Source: Couchioplanes caeruleus
Lineage (GTDB): Bacteria; Actinomycetota; Actinomycetes; Mycobacteriales; Micromonosporaceae
Direction of reading: 5' to 3'
Assembly (NCBI RefSeq): GCF_003751945.1
Contig: NZ_RJKL01000001.1
Span: forward strand, 6,014,001-6,078,000
DNA: 64,000 nucleotides
Positions 24,274 through 37,243 of this stretch are shown one piece after another. The notes beneath the pieces are model-generated. The model did no database searches, was not told where the DNA came from, and worked only from the letters and a program-made list of their open reading frames with translations. Each line of letters begins with the position of its first letter. Position 1 is the stretch's first letter. A program made the translations under genes and the position numbers.

Positions 24274-25023
24274 ATGCGCAGGCCTTTGATCGGTTTGACC
24301 TCGTACGCCGAGCACGTGAAGTACAACGGCAACGATGTCCTGGCCGGGATGCTCCCCATGTCCTACGTCAAGGCCGTGCACGCCACTGGCGGGCGCGCGG
24401 TGCTGATCACCCCCGACGATCCCGGCACCGACGTGATCGAGTCGCTGGACGGCATCGTCTTCGCCGGCGGCGGCGATGTGGATCCGTCGCACTGGGGTGC
24501 CGAGCCGCATCCGGCGACCGATGCCGATCCCGTCCGCGACCTCTCCGAGCTGATGCTGATGCGGGCCGCGCTCGACGCGGACCTGCCCGTCCTCGGAGTG
24601 TGCCGGGGCATGCAGCTCATGGCGGTAGCCACCGGAGGGGCGCTGCACCAGCACCTCCCCGATCTGGTCGGTCATGATCGCCACCGCGCCGCCTCCGGCA
24701 CCGACCCGCTCGCCGCGGACTCCTCGTCGTTCGGCCGGCACGAGGTCGTGCTGCGGCGCGGCTCGCGGGCCATGGGCCTGCTGGGGTCGCACCTCACCGT
24801 GAACTCCTTCCACCACCAGGCGGTCGACGACCCGGGCACCTTCACGGTCAGCGGCTGGTGCCCCGACGACCGGATCGCCGAGATCCTCGAGAACCGCGAC
24901 CGGACGTTCGCCCTGGGCGTGCAATGGCATCCGGAACGCACCGGCGATCTGCGCGTGTTCGCCGCCCTGGCCGAGGCCGCCGCCGTCCGCTCGGGACTGG
25001 GCCGGACGAGCCTGGCCGCCTGA
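24274..25023 (+). CDS. Class I amidotransferase, gamma-glutamyl-amide hydrolase (PuuD-like), copy 2
   Basis: A 249-residue paralogue of the previous gene with the same architecture: FAGGGDVDP, nucleophile Cys110 in GVCRGMQLM, and GVQWHPE. The N-terminus (RRPLIGLTSYAEHVKY) and the loop after HDRHR differ clearly from copy 1, so this is an old duplication with probable change of specificity. AGGAGG lies 10 nt before the ATG, a stronger ribosome site than that of copy 1. Two such hydrolases could serve two glutamylated amines entering by one permease and ligase. Confidence 0.92.
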   Translation: MRRPLIGLTSYAEHVKYNGNDVLAGMLPMSYVKAVHATGGRAVLITPDDPGTDVIESLDGIVFAGGGDVDPSHWGAEPHPATDADPVRDLSELMLMRAALDADLPVLGVCRGMQLMAVATGGALHQHLPDLVGHDRHRAASGTDPLAADSSSFGRHEVVLRRGSRAMGLLGSHLTVNSFHHQAVDDPGTFTVSGWCPDDRIAEILENRDRTFALGVQWHPERTGDLRVFAALAEAAAVRSGLGRTSLAA

Positions 25024-25209
25024 CCCGGGGCCACCCCGCAAGGCCCGGCCGAAGCGGCAGCGGGCCCGGCCGGCCGAAAGCGGCAGCGCCCCCGGCCGAA
25101 GGGGACGGGCGTGTTCGCGGACCCCGGTCCCGGGCCGGGCTCGACAGGCAGGGAAGGCTGGATACCGTTACCGTGCAATTTTCAGAAGGCACCAGTCCTG
25201 GAGGAATGC

Positions 25210-28834
<3,625 letters not shown>

Positions 28835-28848
<14 letters not shown>

Positions 28849-29152
28849 CCAGCCAGGGCTGGTCGCCCAGCCCGGAGATGTCGAGGACCCGGCGCACCTG
28901 CGGGGAGGGGATGACCTCGAGGGCGGCGGGGAAGCGCTCGGCGAGGCGGATCAGGGTGTGGATGGCCGCCGAGTCGAAGAAGGTGACGCTGCGCAGGTCG
29001 AGAGTGGCGGCGCGGGCGTCGTCGCCGGTCGCGGCCTGGAACATCCCGTCCGCCGTCGACATGTCGACCTCTCCGGTCACCACCACGGTGACCCGGTCGC
29101 CGGCCACCGATGTGGTGGCCGAGAAGATGTTCTCTGGCCCGTCTTGATCCAC
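28835..29152 (-). CDS. STAS-domain anti-anti-sigma factor
   Basis: A 105-residue single STAS domain. Strand and helix motifs are VVVTGEVDMST and TLDLRSVTFFDSAAI; the Ser in FFDSAAI is the position phosphorylated by RsbW-type kinases and dephosphorylated by SpoIIE-type phosphatases. I chose GTG at 29152, since codons between it and an ATG at 29194 (GTT GTT GCT CCT TGT AAT) lack the local GC3 bias. Its 3' end overlaps that of the giant fusion gene by 14 bp on the opposite strand. Probably the diffusible partner linking that protein to a sigma factor encoded elsewhere. Confidence 0.9.
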
Positions 29153-29228
29153 GCTGACACGATTACACAGGGGCCCAGGAGCGGCAACAACCATTGCACG
29201 CACCGGGGATCGGTCACATCGGCGGCGA

Positions 29229-29234
29229 TAGGCT
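29229..29234 (+). promoter_or_regulatory. Probable -10 element of map
   Basis: TAGGCT, 6 nt before the map ATG. GGAG inside the spacer could also serve as a ribosome site if transcription starts further upstream. Confidence 0.45.
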
Positions 29235-29240
29235 GGAGCC

Positions 29241-30098
29241 ATGACCGTTCGTGCCCCGCTCACCCCGGGAAAGCTCACGCCCTGGCGGGCGGTGCCGCCG
29301 CAGATCGTCCGTCCCGAGTACGTCGGCAAGAAGCGCCCGAAAGAGTGGCGCGGTTCGCACGTGCAGAACCCGGAGACGATCGAGAAGATGCGGGTCGCGG
29401 GCCGTCTCGCCGCTCAGGCGACGCAGCTCGCCGGTGAGCATTGCAAGCCGGGCGTCACCACCGACGAGATCGACCGCGTGGTGCACGAGTTCCTCACCGA
29501 CCATGGGGCATACCCGTCGACGCTGGGTTACAAGGGCTTCCCCAAGTCCTGCTGTACCTCGCTCAACGAGGTGATCTGCCACGGCATCCCGGACAGCACG
29601 GTGCTCGAGGACGGGGACATCGTCAACGTCGACGTCACCGCGTACATCGGGGGTGTGCACGGCGACACGGACGCGACGTTCTGCGTCGGCGACGTCAGCG
29701 AGGAGGCCCGGCTGCTGGTCGAGCGCACCCACGAGGCGATGATGCGCGGCATCCGCGCGGTGGCGCCGGGGCGGCAGATCAACGCCATCGGCCGGGTCAT
29801 CGAGGCGTACGCCCGCCGCTTCGGCTACGGCGTGGTGCGCGACTTCACCGGCCACGGCATCGGCGAGACCTTCCACAGCGGGCTCTACATCCCGCACTAC
29901 GACAACCCGCGGCTCGACACGGTCATGGAGCCGGGCATGACGTTCACCATCGAGCCGATGATCACCCTCGGCACCCACGAGTACGAGATGTGGAGTGACG
30001 GCTGGACGGTCGTCACGAGGGACCGCAAGTGGACGGCGCAGTTCGAGCACACCCTGGTGGTCACCGAGGATGGCTACGAGATCCTGACGCTGCCCTGA
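29241..30098 (+). CDS. map: Methionine aminopeptidase, type Ic
   Basis: Removes the initiator methionine from new proteins. The 285-residue length includes the roughly 40-residue N-terminal extension ([18 protein letters not shown]) of the type Ic enzymes, which carries Pro-rich motifs thought to contact the ribosome. Metal ligands are Asp131 (VNVDVTAY), Asp142 (HGDTDATF), His in GHGIGETFH, Glu in FTIEPM and Glu in AQFEHT. It resembles mycobacterial MapB, which sits at the corresponding chromosomal position next to glnA4. Alone on its strand, with a TAGGCT element just upstream. Confidence 0.97.
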   Translation: MTVRAPLTPGKLTPWRAVPPQIVRPEYVGKKRPKEWRGSHVQNPETIEKMRVAGRLAAQATQLAGEHCKPGVTTDEIDRVVHEFLTDHGAYPSTLGYKGFPKSCCTSLNEVICHGIPDSTVLEDGDIVNVDVTAYIGGVHGDTDATFCVGDVSEEARLLVERTHEAMMRGIRAVAPGRQINAIGRVIEAYARRFGYGVVRDFTGHGIGETFHSGLYIPHYDNPRLDTVMEPGMTFTIEPMITLGTHEYEMWSDGWTVVTRDRKWTAQFEHTLVVTEDGYEILTLP

Positions 30099-30102
30099 CC
30101 CG

Positions 30103-30816
30103 CTAGACCTCGAACAGCGCACCCAGCGGGCCGTCGACCGGCCGGCCGCGCGCCGTGAGCTCCTCCGCCTGGGTCTTCAGGATCGCGCCCAGCTCGGTCA
30201 TATCGGCGCCGGCCAGCCCGGTGCGCTTCACCGCGTCGGCCCGGTTGCGGAAGTACGTGCGAGTGAGCAGCCCGGTGACCAGGGCGGCGTGCAGGCGGGC
30301 CTCGGCCATCAGCACCAGCGCGGCGTCGGTCTCGTACCACTCGGCGAGGCGGACGGCGCGTTCATGCGCGGCGGAGGCGAGGCACCAGTTGTGCCGGGCG
30401 AGCCCGCTGAACTCCGCCGGCCGGGCCTCGGCCAGCCGCGTCAGGTGCGCGTCGCGCTGCGCGGCGAACCACCCATTGGGGTCGAACAGGTCGCGGGTGG
30501 TGAGGTAGCGGTCGGCCTCCAGCGGCCATTGCGCCGTCAGCTCCCGGCAGCGGCGCAGTCCCTCCTCGCCGGTCGTCACGCTCAGGTCGACCAGGATGCC
30601 GTCGACGCGGCGCAGGGCCGCTCGGGGCCCGGCCGTCGGCCGGTACGTGACGACGACCAGGTTGACATCGCTGCTGCCGGTGTCGTCGCCGTGTGCCAGG
30701 GAGCCGTGCACGGCGATGGCCCGCACCTCCGCGGACCACCGCCGCAGGATCACGTCGCGGAGCCGGGTGGCCAGATACCACCGCGGGTCGGCCAGGTCGA
30801 TCTCGTCCAGCGCCAC
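30103..30816 (-). CDS. Nucleotidyltransferase-fold protein with altered active site
   Basis: A 237-residue protein with an N-terminal Pol beta-type nucleotidyltransferase fold (VHGSLAHGDD, then GSSDVNLVVV) and a helical C-terminal domain (about 120-237) like that of aminoglycoside or HEPN-associated transferases. The usual catalytic pair is SD-x-D; here it reads SDVN, so the second acidic residue is Asn. A third acid may be Asp in LVDLSV. Activity may be reduced or lost, or metal binding altered. GTG at 30816 is the only sensible start. It is tail-to-tail with map (4 bp) and downstream of the DUF4439 gene. Physiological role unknown. Confidence 0.75.
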   Translation of the reverse strand: MALDEIDLADPRWYLATRLRDVILRRWSAEVRAIAVHGSLAHGDDTGSSDVNLVVVTYRPTAGPRAALRRVDGILVDLSVTTGEEGLRRCRELTAQWPLEADRYLTTRDLFDPNGWFAAQRDAHLTRLAEARPAEFSGLARHNWCLASAAHERAVRLAEWYETDAALVLMAEARLHAALVTGLLTRTYFRNRADAVKRTGLAGADMTELGAILKTQAEELTARGRPVDGPLGALFEV

Positions 30817-30864
30817 CGCCTGATTCTCGGGTACGCCGACCCCGAGTGGAAGATCCTCGATGGC

Positions 30865-31287
30865 TCAGGGGCGTCCGGGCCAGGCCAGTGTCGCCGGGGT
30901 GACCGAGCCGAGCCGCCGCCAGCGGGCCGCGCGGACCGCGGCGTCGGTCAGGGCGTTCAGCGCCGTCGACCGGTCGCCGCCCTCGGTGACCGGCAGCACC
31001 GCCCGCCACGCCTGGGCCACCCGGTCCTCCACCTCGATCGCCAACCTCAGCGCGGTCTTGCGGTCGGTCACCGGGAACGGCAGTTCGTATCCGGCCGGCG
31101 CCGGTGCCGCGCTCGCCTGCGCCGCCGCGAGCTTGCTGACCAGCACGTCCCTGCGGTCCCGGTGCACCGCCTCGGTCGCGCGGGCCTCGACCAGGTCGCC
31201 GTCGCGGGTGAGCTTGACGCCGAGCACCCCGTACGCGTAGATCGCCGCCTCCTCCGCCGCGAGGGCGGCCGCGAGCGGGGGGCTCAC
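30865..31287 (-). CDS. DUF4439 ferritin-like protein
   Basis: A 140-residue, all-helical, Ala-rich protein with the DUF4439 pattern LAAEEAAIYAYGVLG at the N-terminus, a central HRDRRD segment and the C-terminal [13 protein letters not shown]. The fold is ferritin-like, but not all Fe ligands of ferritin are obvious. The GTG at 31287 overlaps the lipoprotein gene's stop as GTGA, so the two are coupled. A homologous pair lies divergent from rimP in mycobacteria (Rv2843/Rv2844, from memory). Function unknown; a redox or metal role at the membrane is possible. Confidence 0.82.
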   Translation of the reverse strand: MSPPLAAALAAEEAAIYAYGVLGVKLTRDGDLVEARATEAVHRDRRDVLVSKLAAAQASAAPAPAGYELPFPVTDRKTALRLAIEVEDRVAQAWRAVLPVTEGGDRSTALNALTDAAVRAARWRRLGSVTPATLAWPGRP

Positions 31288-31730
31288 CGCAGCGCCTCGG
31301 CGTGGGCGGCCCGAGCGGCGGCGATCGACCCGGTCAGCGCCGCGCGGTCGGACGGAGCCGTACGGCACGCGGCGGCCGCCGTCTTCTGCGCCGCCTGCTC
31401 GGACTTGCGCAGCGACGCCAGGGTCGGAGTGTCACCGGCGGCCGCGGACGGTGCGGCCGACGGCGCGGTGACGCCGATGACCGCGGCCAGTTCGGCGGCG
31501 TGGGCCCGGTGATCGTCGGCGAGCGGGCTCAGCCTGTCCCGCAGCGCCGGCTCCGCGACGATGGTGCGGTCGTACGAGGCGGCCAGGCGCAGCGCCTCGT
31601 CCAGCAGGGGTTGCAGCGCGTCCGGCTGCGGCGCCGGCTTCGAGTCGTCGTCGAACAGCCCGCATCCCGCGACCGTGGACACTCCCACGGCCGTACCCGC
31701 GGCCGCACCCAGGAGCTGACGTCTTTTCAC
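31284..31730 (-). CDS. Tat-type lipoprotein upstream of DUF4439
   Basis: A 148-residue exported lipoprotein. The signal sequence begins [12 protein letters not shown], carries a twin Arg, and ends in the lipobox VAGC; the Cys would be lipidated. The mature part is Ala-rich and helical ([14 protein letters not shown], then [15 protein letters not shown]), resembling a ferritin-like bundle, with one further Cys. I chose GTG at 31730; an ATG at 31748 adds six residues with poor codon bias. Divergent from rimP. Acts outside the membrane, probably with the DUF4439 protein. Confidence 0.75.
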   Translation of the reverse strand: MKRRQLLGAAAGTAVGVSTVAGCGLFDDDSKPAPQPDALQPLLDEALRLAASYDRTIVAEPALRDRLSPLADDHRAHAAELAAVIGVTAPSAAPSAAAGDTPTLASLRKSEQAAQKTAAAACRTAPSDRAALTGSIAAARAAHAEALR

Positions 31731-31969
31731 GCCGCCAGTCAACACCATGGCCGCTCATCCGGGCCTCGGCCGGTGGAGCGCCGCATCCGGGTGTGCCGCT
31801 GACCTGCGCATGGCGCGGAATCGGTGCGGCGGCGGCCGGGTCACGGGCCCGGCGCGTTACGCTCTGCGTCAGCCTCCGGGGACATGGCCCCGGTGGCGTG
31901 CCGGTGTTTCCGGCGATCGGACGGCGGACGGCAGGTTACCGCCGTACTCGAGCAGAAGGGTTGGGCCCG

Positions 31970-32638
31970 ATGACGCAGCGTGGTCGCGCCGGCGCCCGGC
32001 CGGCGAACCGCCGCTCCGGGAGCCGCGGCCGGGACGCCTCCGACGAGAATCGCTCGCCGGCTGCTCCCCGGATCGACCTGGTGGCGGCCCGTGCCCGGGT
32101 CCGGTCGGTGATCGAGCCGGTCGTCGTGGCGGCCGGGTACGACCTCGAAGAGGTGAATCTGTCCCGCGCGGGCCGGCGCCACGTGGTCCGGGTACTGGTG
32201 GACGCGGACGGCGGGATCAGCCTGGACGACGTCGCGGTGGTGTCCCGGGAGATCTCGGCGGCGCTGGACGCGGCCGAGGAGGCCGGGGGCGAGCTGCTCG
32301 CCGGCGAGTACCAGCTCGAGGTCGGCTCGCCCGGTGTGGACCGGCCGCTGACCCTGCCGCGGCACTGGCGGCGCAACGTCGGCCGGCTGGTGGCGGTCAC
32401 CGTCGCGGGACGGTCGTCGACCGGCCGCGTCGTGGCGGCCGACGACGCCGGCATCGTGCTGGACTCGGGCGGCACGACGAGTGAGGTCGCCTACGCCGAC
32501 CTGGGCCCGGGGCGGGTGCAGATCGAGTTCAAGCGGCTCGACGAGGCCGTCTTCGCCGACGAGGACGACCTGGACGACGAGCAAGACGATGACGACGTGG
32601 ATGTAGACGACGAGGATGGGGAGGGCGAGGACAGATGA
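31970..32638 (+). CDS. rimP: Ribosome maturation factor RimP
   Basis: Needed for maturation of the 30S subunit. The 222-residue protein has a basic, disordered N-terminus (about 1-40) before the conserved [16 protein letters not shown] domain and the [11 protein letters not shown] motif, and ends in an Asp/Glu tail of more than 25 residues. The ATG at 31970 has AAGGG upstream; the frame is open further but without family match. Its stop overlaps the nusA start (ATGA). This rimP-nusA-ylxR-infB order is universal in bacteria. Confidence 0.96.
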   Translation: MTQRGRAGARPANRRSGSRGRDASDENRSPAAPRIDLVAARARVRSVIEPVVVAAGYDLEEVNLSRAGRRHVVRVLVDADGGISLDDVAVVSREISAALDAAEEAGGELLAGEYQLEVGSPGVDRPLTLPRHWRRNVGRLVAVTVAGRSSTGRVVAADDAGIVLDSGGTTSEVAYADLGPGRVQIEFKRLDEAVFADEDDLDDEQDDDDVDVDDEDGEGEDR

Positions 32639-33651
32639 ACATCGACCTCGCGGCGCTGCGCGCCCTGGAGCGCGAGCGGGAGATCCCGTTCGAGACGATC
32701 CTCGCGGCGATCGAGACGGCGCTGCTGACGGCGTACCGGCACACGGACGGGGCGGAGAGCCACGCCCGGGTGGAGATCGACCGCAAGACGGGCGCGGCGA
32801 TGGTGTTCGCGCAGGAGCTCGACCCCGAGGGGACGATCGTCCGGGAGTGGGACGACACCCCGCACGACTTCGGGCGTATCGCGGCCATGACGGCCAAGCA
32901 GGTCATCCTGCAGCGCCTGCGCGAGGCCACCGACGAGGCGCACTTCGGCGAGTACGCCGGCCGCGACGGTGACCTGGTGACCGGCATCGTGCAGGCCGAC
33001 GCCGCCCGGGCCGAGAAGGGCATCGTCATCGTCGACCTCGGCAAGCTCGAGGCGGTGCTGCCGCAGGCCGAGCAGGTGCCGGGGGAGACGTACGATCACG
33101 GGTCGCGGATCCGCGCGATCGTCGTGCACGTGGCCAAGGGCTTCCGCGGGCCGCAGATCACCCTGTCGCGGTCGCATCCTGCCCTGGTGAAGAAGCTCTT
33201 CGCGCTCGAGGTGCCGGAGATCGCCGACGGTACGGTCGAGATCGCCGCCATTGCACGTGAGGCAGGTCACCGTACGAAGATTGCGGTCCGCTCGACGGTC
33301 GCCGGGGTCAACGCCAAGGGCGCCTGCATCGGGCCGATGGGTCAGCGCGTCCGCGCCGTCATGAGCGAGCTGCACGGCGAGAAGATCGACATCATTGACT
33401 GGTCGGAGGATCCCGCGCAGTTCGTCGGCAACGCTCTCTCGCCGGCAAAAGCCCTGCGTGTGGAGGTCGTGGACGCCGGGGCGCGGACCGCCCGGGTGAT
33501 CGTTCCCGACTTCCAGCTCTCGCTGGCGATCGGCCGCGAGGGGCAGAACGCCCGTCTCGCAGCGCGGCTGACCGGGTGGCGCATCGACATCCGTCCCGAC
33601 AACGAGCCGGCAACGGCTGCGGAGCGGGATGCCGCCGAGACCGGAAGCTGA
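32635..33651 (+). CDS. nusA: Transcription termination/antitermination protein NusA
   Basis: A 338-residue NusA of the short actinobacterial form: N-terminal RNA polymerase-binding domain, S1 domain ([20 protein letters not shown]), KH1 ([24 protein letters not shown]) and KH2 ([19 protein letters not shown]). The C-terminal acidic repeats of E. coli NusA are absent. Start codon overlaps rimP. It modulates pausing and rRNA antitermination. Confidence 0.98.
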   Translation: MNIDLAALRALEREREIPFETILAAIETALLTAYRHTDGAESHARVEIDRKTGAAMVFAQELDPEGTIVREWDDTPHDFGRIAAMTAKQVILQRLREATDEAHFGEYAGRDGDLVTGIVQADAARAEKGIVIVDLGKLEAVLPQAEQVPGETYDHGSRIRAIVVHVAKGFRGPQITLSRSHPALVKKLFALEVPEIADGTVEIAAIAREAGHRTKIAVRSTVAGVNAKGACIGPMGQRVRAVMSELHGEKIDIIDWSEDPAQFVGNALSPAKALRVEVVDAGARTARVIVPDFQLSLAIGREGQNARLAARLTGWRIDIRPDNEPATAAERDAAETGS

Positions 33652-33703
33652 CCGGATACGCGGATCCCGCGTGCGAGGGGTAGACTTTTCGGAGGTCGGT
33701 CCG

Positions 33704-34012
33704 ATGCGCACCTGCATCGGTTGTCGCTCACGCGTGCCGACCTCCGAGTTACTGCGGTTCGTCGCGGTGAAGGCCGGGGTTGACGCCCGGCTGCAGCCCG
33801 ATCCGGGCCGTCGGCTGCCGGGTCGGGGAGCGCATCTACATCCTGATCCGGTCTGCTTCGCGCAGGCGGAGCGGCGCCGAGCCTTCGGGCGGGCGTTGCG
33901 TCTCACCGGTGTTGCTGACACCGGCTTGCTTGCCGAGCACATCCGCGCGGCCACGCCGCCCGGAACGACCGATGACGAGGCGTCAGAGTCCCGTCACGAC
34001 CCAGCAAGGTAG
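33704..34012 (+). CDS. ylxR: YlxR-family RNA-binding protein (DUF448)
   Basis: A 102-residue protein with the YlxR signature RTCIGCRSR at the N-terminus, then LLRFVAV and GRRLPGRGAHLHPDPVCF. The GRGA(Y/H) segment is conserved, and the small alpha/beta fold has a positively charged face. GGAGG lies 8 nt before the ATG. It lies between nusA and infB, as in most bacteria. The C-terminal 20 residues are not conserved. Confidence 0.93.
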   Translation: MRTCIGCRSRVPTSELLRFVAVKAGVDARLQPDPGRRLPGRGAHLHPDPVCFAQAERRRAFGRALRLTGVADTGLLAEHIRAATPPGTTDDEASESRHDPAR

Positions 34013-34072
34013 GACGACCGACATGAGCACACGATGAAGTCCCTGAAATGACCAGGCTTCAAGTGCAGGAGT

Positions 34073-34104
34073 GAGGTCGCTGCGGGTTTGGCTCGCACGA
34101 CCTC
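34073..34104 (+). promoter_or_regulatory. Leader hairpin in front of infB
   Basis: GAGGTCG (34073-34079) pairs with CGACCTC (34098-34104), and TGCG (34081-34084) with CGCA (34094-34097) inside it. The stem ends 5 nt before the GAGGAG ribosome site of infB, so it could affect initiation. A minimal ATG-AGC-ACA-CGA-TGA frame begins at 34023. Confidence 0.5.
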
Positions 34105-34119
34105 GAAGTGAGGAGTGCA

Positions 34120-37100
34120 GTGCCAGGTAAGGCCCGCGTACACGAGCTCGCGAAGGAGCTCGGGGTCGACAGCAAGACCGTTCTCGCCAAGCTCAAGGAG
34201 ATGGGCGAGTTCGTCAAATCCGCATCGAGCACGGTCGAGGCCCCGGTGGCCCGGCGGCTGCGTGGTGCCCTCGATGCCCAGGGCGGTGCCGCTCCGGCGG
34301 CCCCCGCCGCGGCGGCTTCGAGTGCCCCCGCGCCCAGCGCGCCCCGTCCCACCCCGTCCACCGCACGGCCGCAGCCGCCCCGCCGGCCCGCCGCCCCGGC
34401 CGCGGGTGCACCCAGTGCGCCCACGTCCCCGGCGCCGAGCCCCGGCGCGATGGCCCGGCCCAAGCCGCCGGTTCCCGGCCGTCCGGGCCCCACGCCCGGC
34501 CCGGTCGCCAAGCCGGCGAGTGCCCACGACATCGAGGTGGCGGCCGCCGAGGCGCGCGCCTCGGCACTCAAGGCCGAGCAGGAAGCCGCGGTGAAGGCGG
34601 CTCAGGCCGCCCGCACCCGTGACGCCGAGCGCCGGGCGCAGCAGCCCCCGGCCGACGGCGCCTCGCGCCCGCGCCCTCCGGGGCCGGGCACGGTTCCGCC
34701 GCGTCCCGGCTCGCCCGCGGCCGCACGTCCCGGCGCGCCGGGCACGCCCACGCCGGGTCGCCCCGGTCCGGGTGGCTCGCCGCGTCCGCCGGCGCGCGGT
34801 CCCGGTAACAACCCGTTCGGCGTCTCCGGCGGCGGCGCACCGCGCCCGACCCCCTCGGCGATGCCGCGTCCCAACCAGCCCGGCATGCCGCCGCGGCCGA
34901 GCCCTGCCTCGATGCCGCCGCGGCCCAGCCCGGCATCCATGCCCGCGCAGCGTCCCGGTCGTCCGGGCGGTCCCGGTGCGGGCCGTCCCGGCGGTCCGGG
35001 CGGTGGCGGCGGCCGTGGCGGCCCCGGTGGTGGCGGCTTCCGCCCCGGCGGCGGTGGCGGCGGCGCCGGTGGCGGCTTCCGCCCCGGCGGCGGTGGTGGC
35101 GCCGGTGGCGGTGGCTACCGCGGCGGCCCCGGCGGTGGTGGCGGCGGTGGCGGTGGCTACCGCGGCGGTCCCGGCGGTGGTGGCGGCGGACCGGTCGGTG
35201 CCGGTGCCCCGGGTCGTCCCGGTGGTGGCGGCCGTGGCCGTGGCGGCGGTGCCGCAGGCGCCTTCGGGCGTCCGGGCGGCCGGCCGACCCGCGGTCGCAA
35301 GTCGAAGAAGCAGCGGCGTCAAGAGTTCGACAACCTGTCGGCTCCGGCCATGTCGTCGGGCGCGCCCCGCGGCAACGGCCAGGAGATCAGGCTGTCGCGC
35401 GGCGCGTCGCTCTCCGACTTCGCCGACAAGATCAACGCCAACCCCGGCTCGCTGGTCCAGGAGATGTTCAACCTGGGCGAGATGGTGACGGCGACGCAGT
35501 CGTGCTCCGACGACACGCTGCTGCTGCTCGGCGAGCACCTGGGCTTCGACGTGCAGATCGTCAGCCCCGAGGACGAGGACCGCGAGCTGCTCGCGCAGTT
35601 CAACATCGACCTCGACGCCGAGATCGCCGAGGACCGCCTCGTCACCCGGCCGCCGGTGGTGACCGTCATGGGTCACGTCGACCACGGTAAGACGAAGCTG
35701 CTCGACGCGATCCGCAAGACCAACGTGGTCGCCGGCGAGGCGGGTGGCATCACCCAGCACATCGGCGCCTACCAGGTGCAGTACGAGCACAACGGCGAGG
35801 ACCGCGCGCTCACCTTCATCGACACCCCGGGCCACGAGGCGTTCACCGCCATGCGTGCCCGCGGTGCCCAGGTGACCGACATCGTGATCCTCGTGGTCGC
35901 GGCCGACGACGGCGTCATGCCCCAGACGGTCGAGGCGCTGAACCACGCCAAGGCCGCCGAGGTGCCGATCGTGGTCGCGGTCAACAAGGTCGACAAGCCG
36001 GACGCCAACCCGGAGAAGGTCCGCCAGCAACTGGCCGACTACGGGCTGCTCGCCGAGGAGTACGGCGGCGAGACGATGTTCGTCAACGTGGCCGCCAAGC
36101 CGGGCATCGGCATCGACGACCTGCTCGAGGCCGTCCTGCTGACCGCCGACGCGTCGCTGGAGCTCACCGCTCCGATCGACGGGCCGGCGCAGGGTGTCGC
36201 GGTCGAGGCCCACCTCGACAAGGGCCGCGGCGCGGTTGCCACGGTCCTGGTCCAGAAGGGCACGCTGCGGGCCGGCGACTCGATCGTGGCGGGCGGCGCG
36301 CACGGCCGCGTCCGCGCCATGCTCGACGAGAACGGCAACCAGGTGCCCGAGGCGGGTCCGGCGCGTCCGGTCCTGGTGCTCGGTCTGACCTCGGTGCCCA
36401 GCGCGGGCGACACGTTCCTGGCGGCCGAGGACGACCGCACGGTGCGGCAGATCGCGGAGCAGCGGCAGGCTCGCCGCCGTGCCGCGAGCTTCGCCAACTC
36501 GCGCGGCCGCGCCACGCTCGAGACGCTCATGGAGCAGCTCAAGGAGGGCGAGAAGACCTCGCTCACCCTGGTGCTCAAGGGCGACGGCTCGGGTTCGGTC
36601 GAGGCCCTCGAGGACGCGCTGTTCAAGATCGAGATTCCGGACGAGATCCAGCTCAAGGTCATCCACCGCGGCGTCGGTGCGATCACCGAGAGCGACGTCA
36701 ACCTGGCGTCGGCCTCGTCGGAACAGACCGCGACGATCATCGGCTTCAACGTCCGGGCCTCGAACAAGGTCAAGGAGATGGCCGACCGCGCCGGCGTGGA
36801 GATCCGCTACTACAGCGTGATCTACCAGGCCATCGAGGAGATCGAGGCGGCGCTGAAGGGCCTGCTCAAGCCCGAGTACGAAGAGGTCGAGCTGGGCACG
36901 GCGGAGATCCGCGAGGTCTTCCGCTCGTCCAAGATCGGTCTCATCGCGGGTTGTATGGTCCGGTCGGGTCTCCTGCGCCGCAACGCCAAGGCGCGCGTCC
37001 TGCGCGAGGGCGTCGTGGTGGCGGACAGCGTCACGATCAGCTCGCTGAAGCGGTTCAAGGACGACGCCACCGAGGTCCGCGAGGGCTTCGAGTGTGGTCT

Positions 37101-37179
37101 GACGCTGCAGGGCTTCGGCACGCCGCAGGTCGGCGACGTGATCGAGACCTTCGAGATGCGCGAAAAGCCGCGGTCGTAA
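34120..37179 (+). CDS. infB: Translation initiation factor IF-2
   Basis: A 1019-residue IF-2 with a very long N-terminal region. The first IF2_N motif ([14 protein letters not shown]) is followed by a Pro/Ala/Arg-rich linker and then (about 285-400) a Gly-rich stretch of [12 protein letters not shown] and FRPGG repeats. A second IF2_N domain ([17 protein letters not shown]) leads to the GTPase: [14 protein letters not shown] and NKVDK. The C-terminal domains that bind fMet-tRNA follow. GTG at 34120 is favoured by GAGGAG 5 nt upstream and the classic start [10 protein letters not shown] perfect terminator hairpin follows. Confidence 0.98.
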   Translation: MPGKARVHELAKELGVDSKTVLAKLKEMGEFVKSASSTVEAPVARRLRGALDAQGGAAPAAPAAAASSAPAPSAPRPTPSTARPQPPRRPAAPAAGAPSAPTSPAPSPGAMARPKPPVPGRPGPTPGPVAKPASAHDIEVAAAEARASALKAEQEAAVKAAQAARTRDAERRAQQPPADGASRPRPPGPGTVPPRPGSPAAARPGAPGTPTPGRPGPGGSPRPPARGPGNNPFGVSGGGAPRPTPSAMPRPNQPGMPPRPSPASMPPRPSPASMPAQRPGRPGGPGAGRPGGPGGGGGRGGPGGGGFRPGGGGGGAGGGFRPGGGGGAGGGGYRGGPGGGGGGGGGYRGGPGGGGGGPVGAGAPGRPGGGGRGRGGGAAGAFGRPGGRPTRGRKSKKQRRQEFDNLSAPAMSSGAPRGNGQEIRLSRGASLSDFADKINANPGSLVQEMFNLGEMVTATQSCSDDTLLLLGEHLGFDVQIVSPEDEDRELLAQFNIDLDAEIAEDRLVTRPPVVTVMGHVDHGKTKLLDAIRKTNVVAGEAGGITQHIGAYQVQYEHNGEDRALTFIDTPGHEAFTAMRARGAQVTDIVILVVAADDGVMPQTVEALNHAKAAEVPIVVAVNKVDKPDANPEKVRQQLADYGLLAEEYGGETMFVNVAAKPGIGIDDLLEAVLLTADASLELTAPIDGPAQGVAVEAHLDKGRGAVATVLVQKGTLRAGDSIVAGGAHGRVRAMLDENGNQVPEAGPARPVLVLGLTSVPSAGDTFLAAEDDRTVRQIAEQRQARRRAASFANSRGRATLETLMEQLKEGEKTSLTLVLKGDGSGSVEALEDALFKIEIPDEIQLKVIHRGVGAITESDVNLASASSEQTATIIGFNVRASNKVKEMADRAGVEIRYYSVIYQAIEEIEAALKGLLKPEYEEVELGTAEIREVFRSSKIGLIAGCMVRSGLLRRNAKARVLREGVVVADSVTISSLKRFKDDATEVREGFECGLTLQGFGTPQVGDVIETFEMREKPRS

Positions 37180-37192
37180 CGGCCACGGCATG

Positions 37193-37235
37193 ACAACGGC
37201 CCCCGGTGCTGGAGCACCGGGGGCCGTTGTCTTTA
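37193..37235 (+). terminator. Terminator after infB
   Basis: ACAACGGCCCCCGGTGCT and AGCACCGGGGGCCGTTGT pair over 18 bp with a 2-nt nominal loop, followed by CTTTA. The next gene starts 9 nt later, so that gene must have its promoter within the hairpin region. Confidence 0.88.
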
Positions 37236-37243
37236 CTACTGGG

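Noticed and set aside
33994..37191. 1065-codon open frame antisense to infB
   Set aside because: Composition follows the Gly/Pro repeats of IF-2 read in reverse; no recognisable fold.
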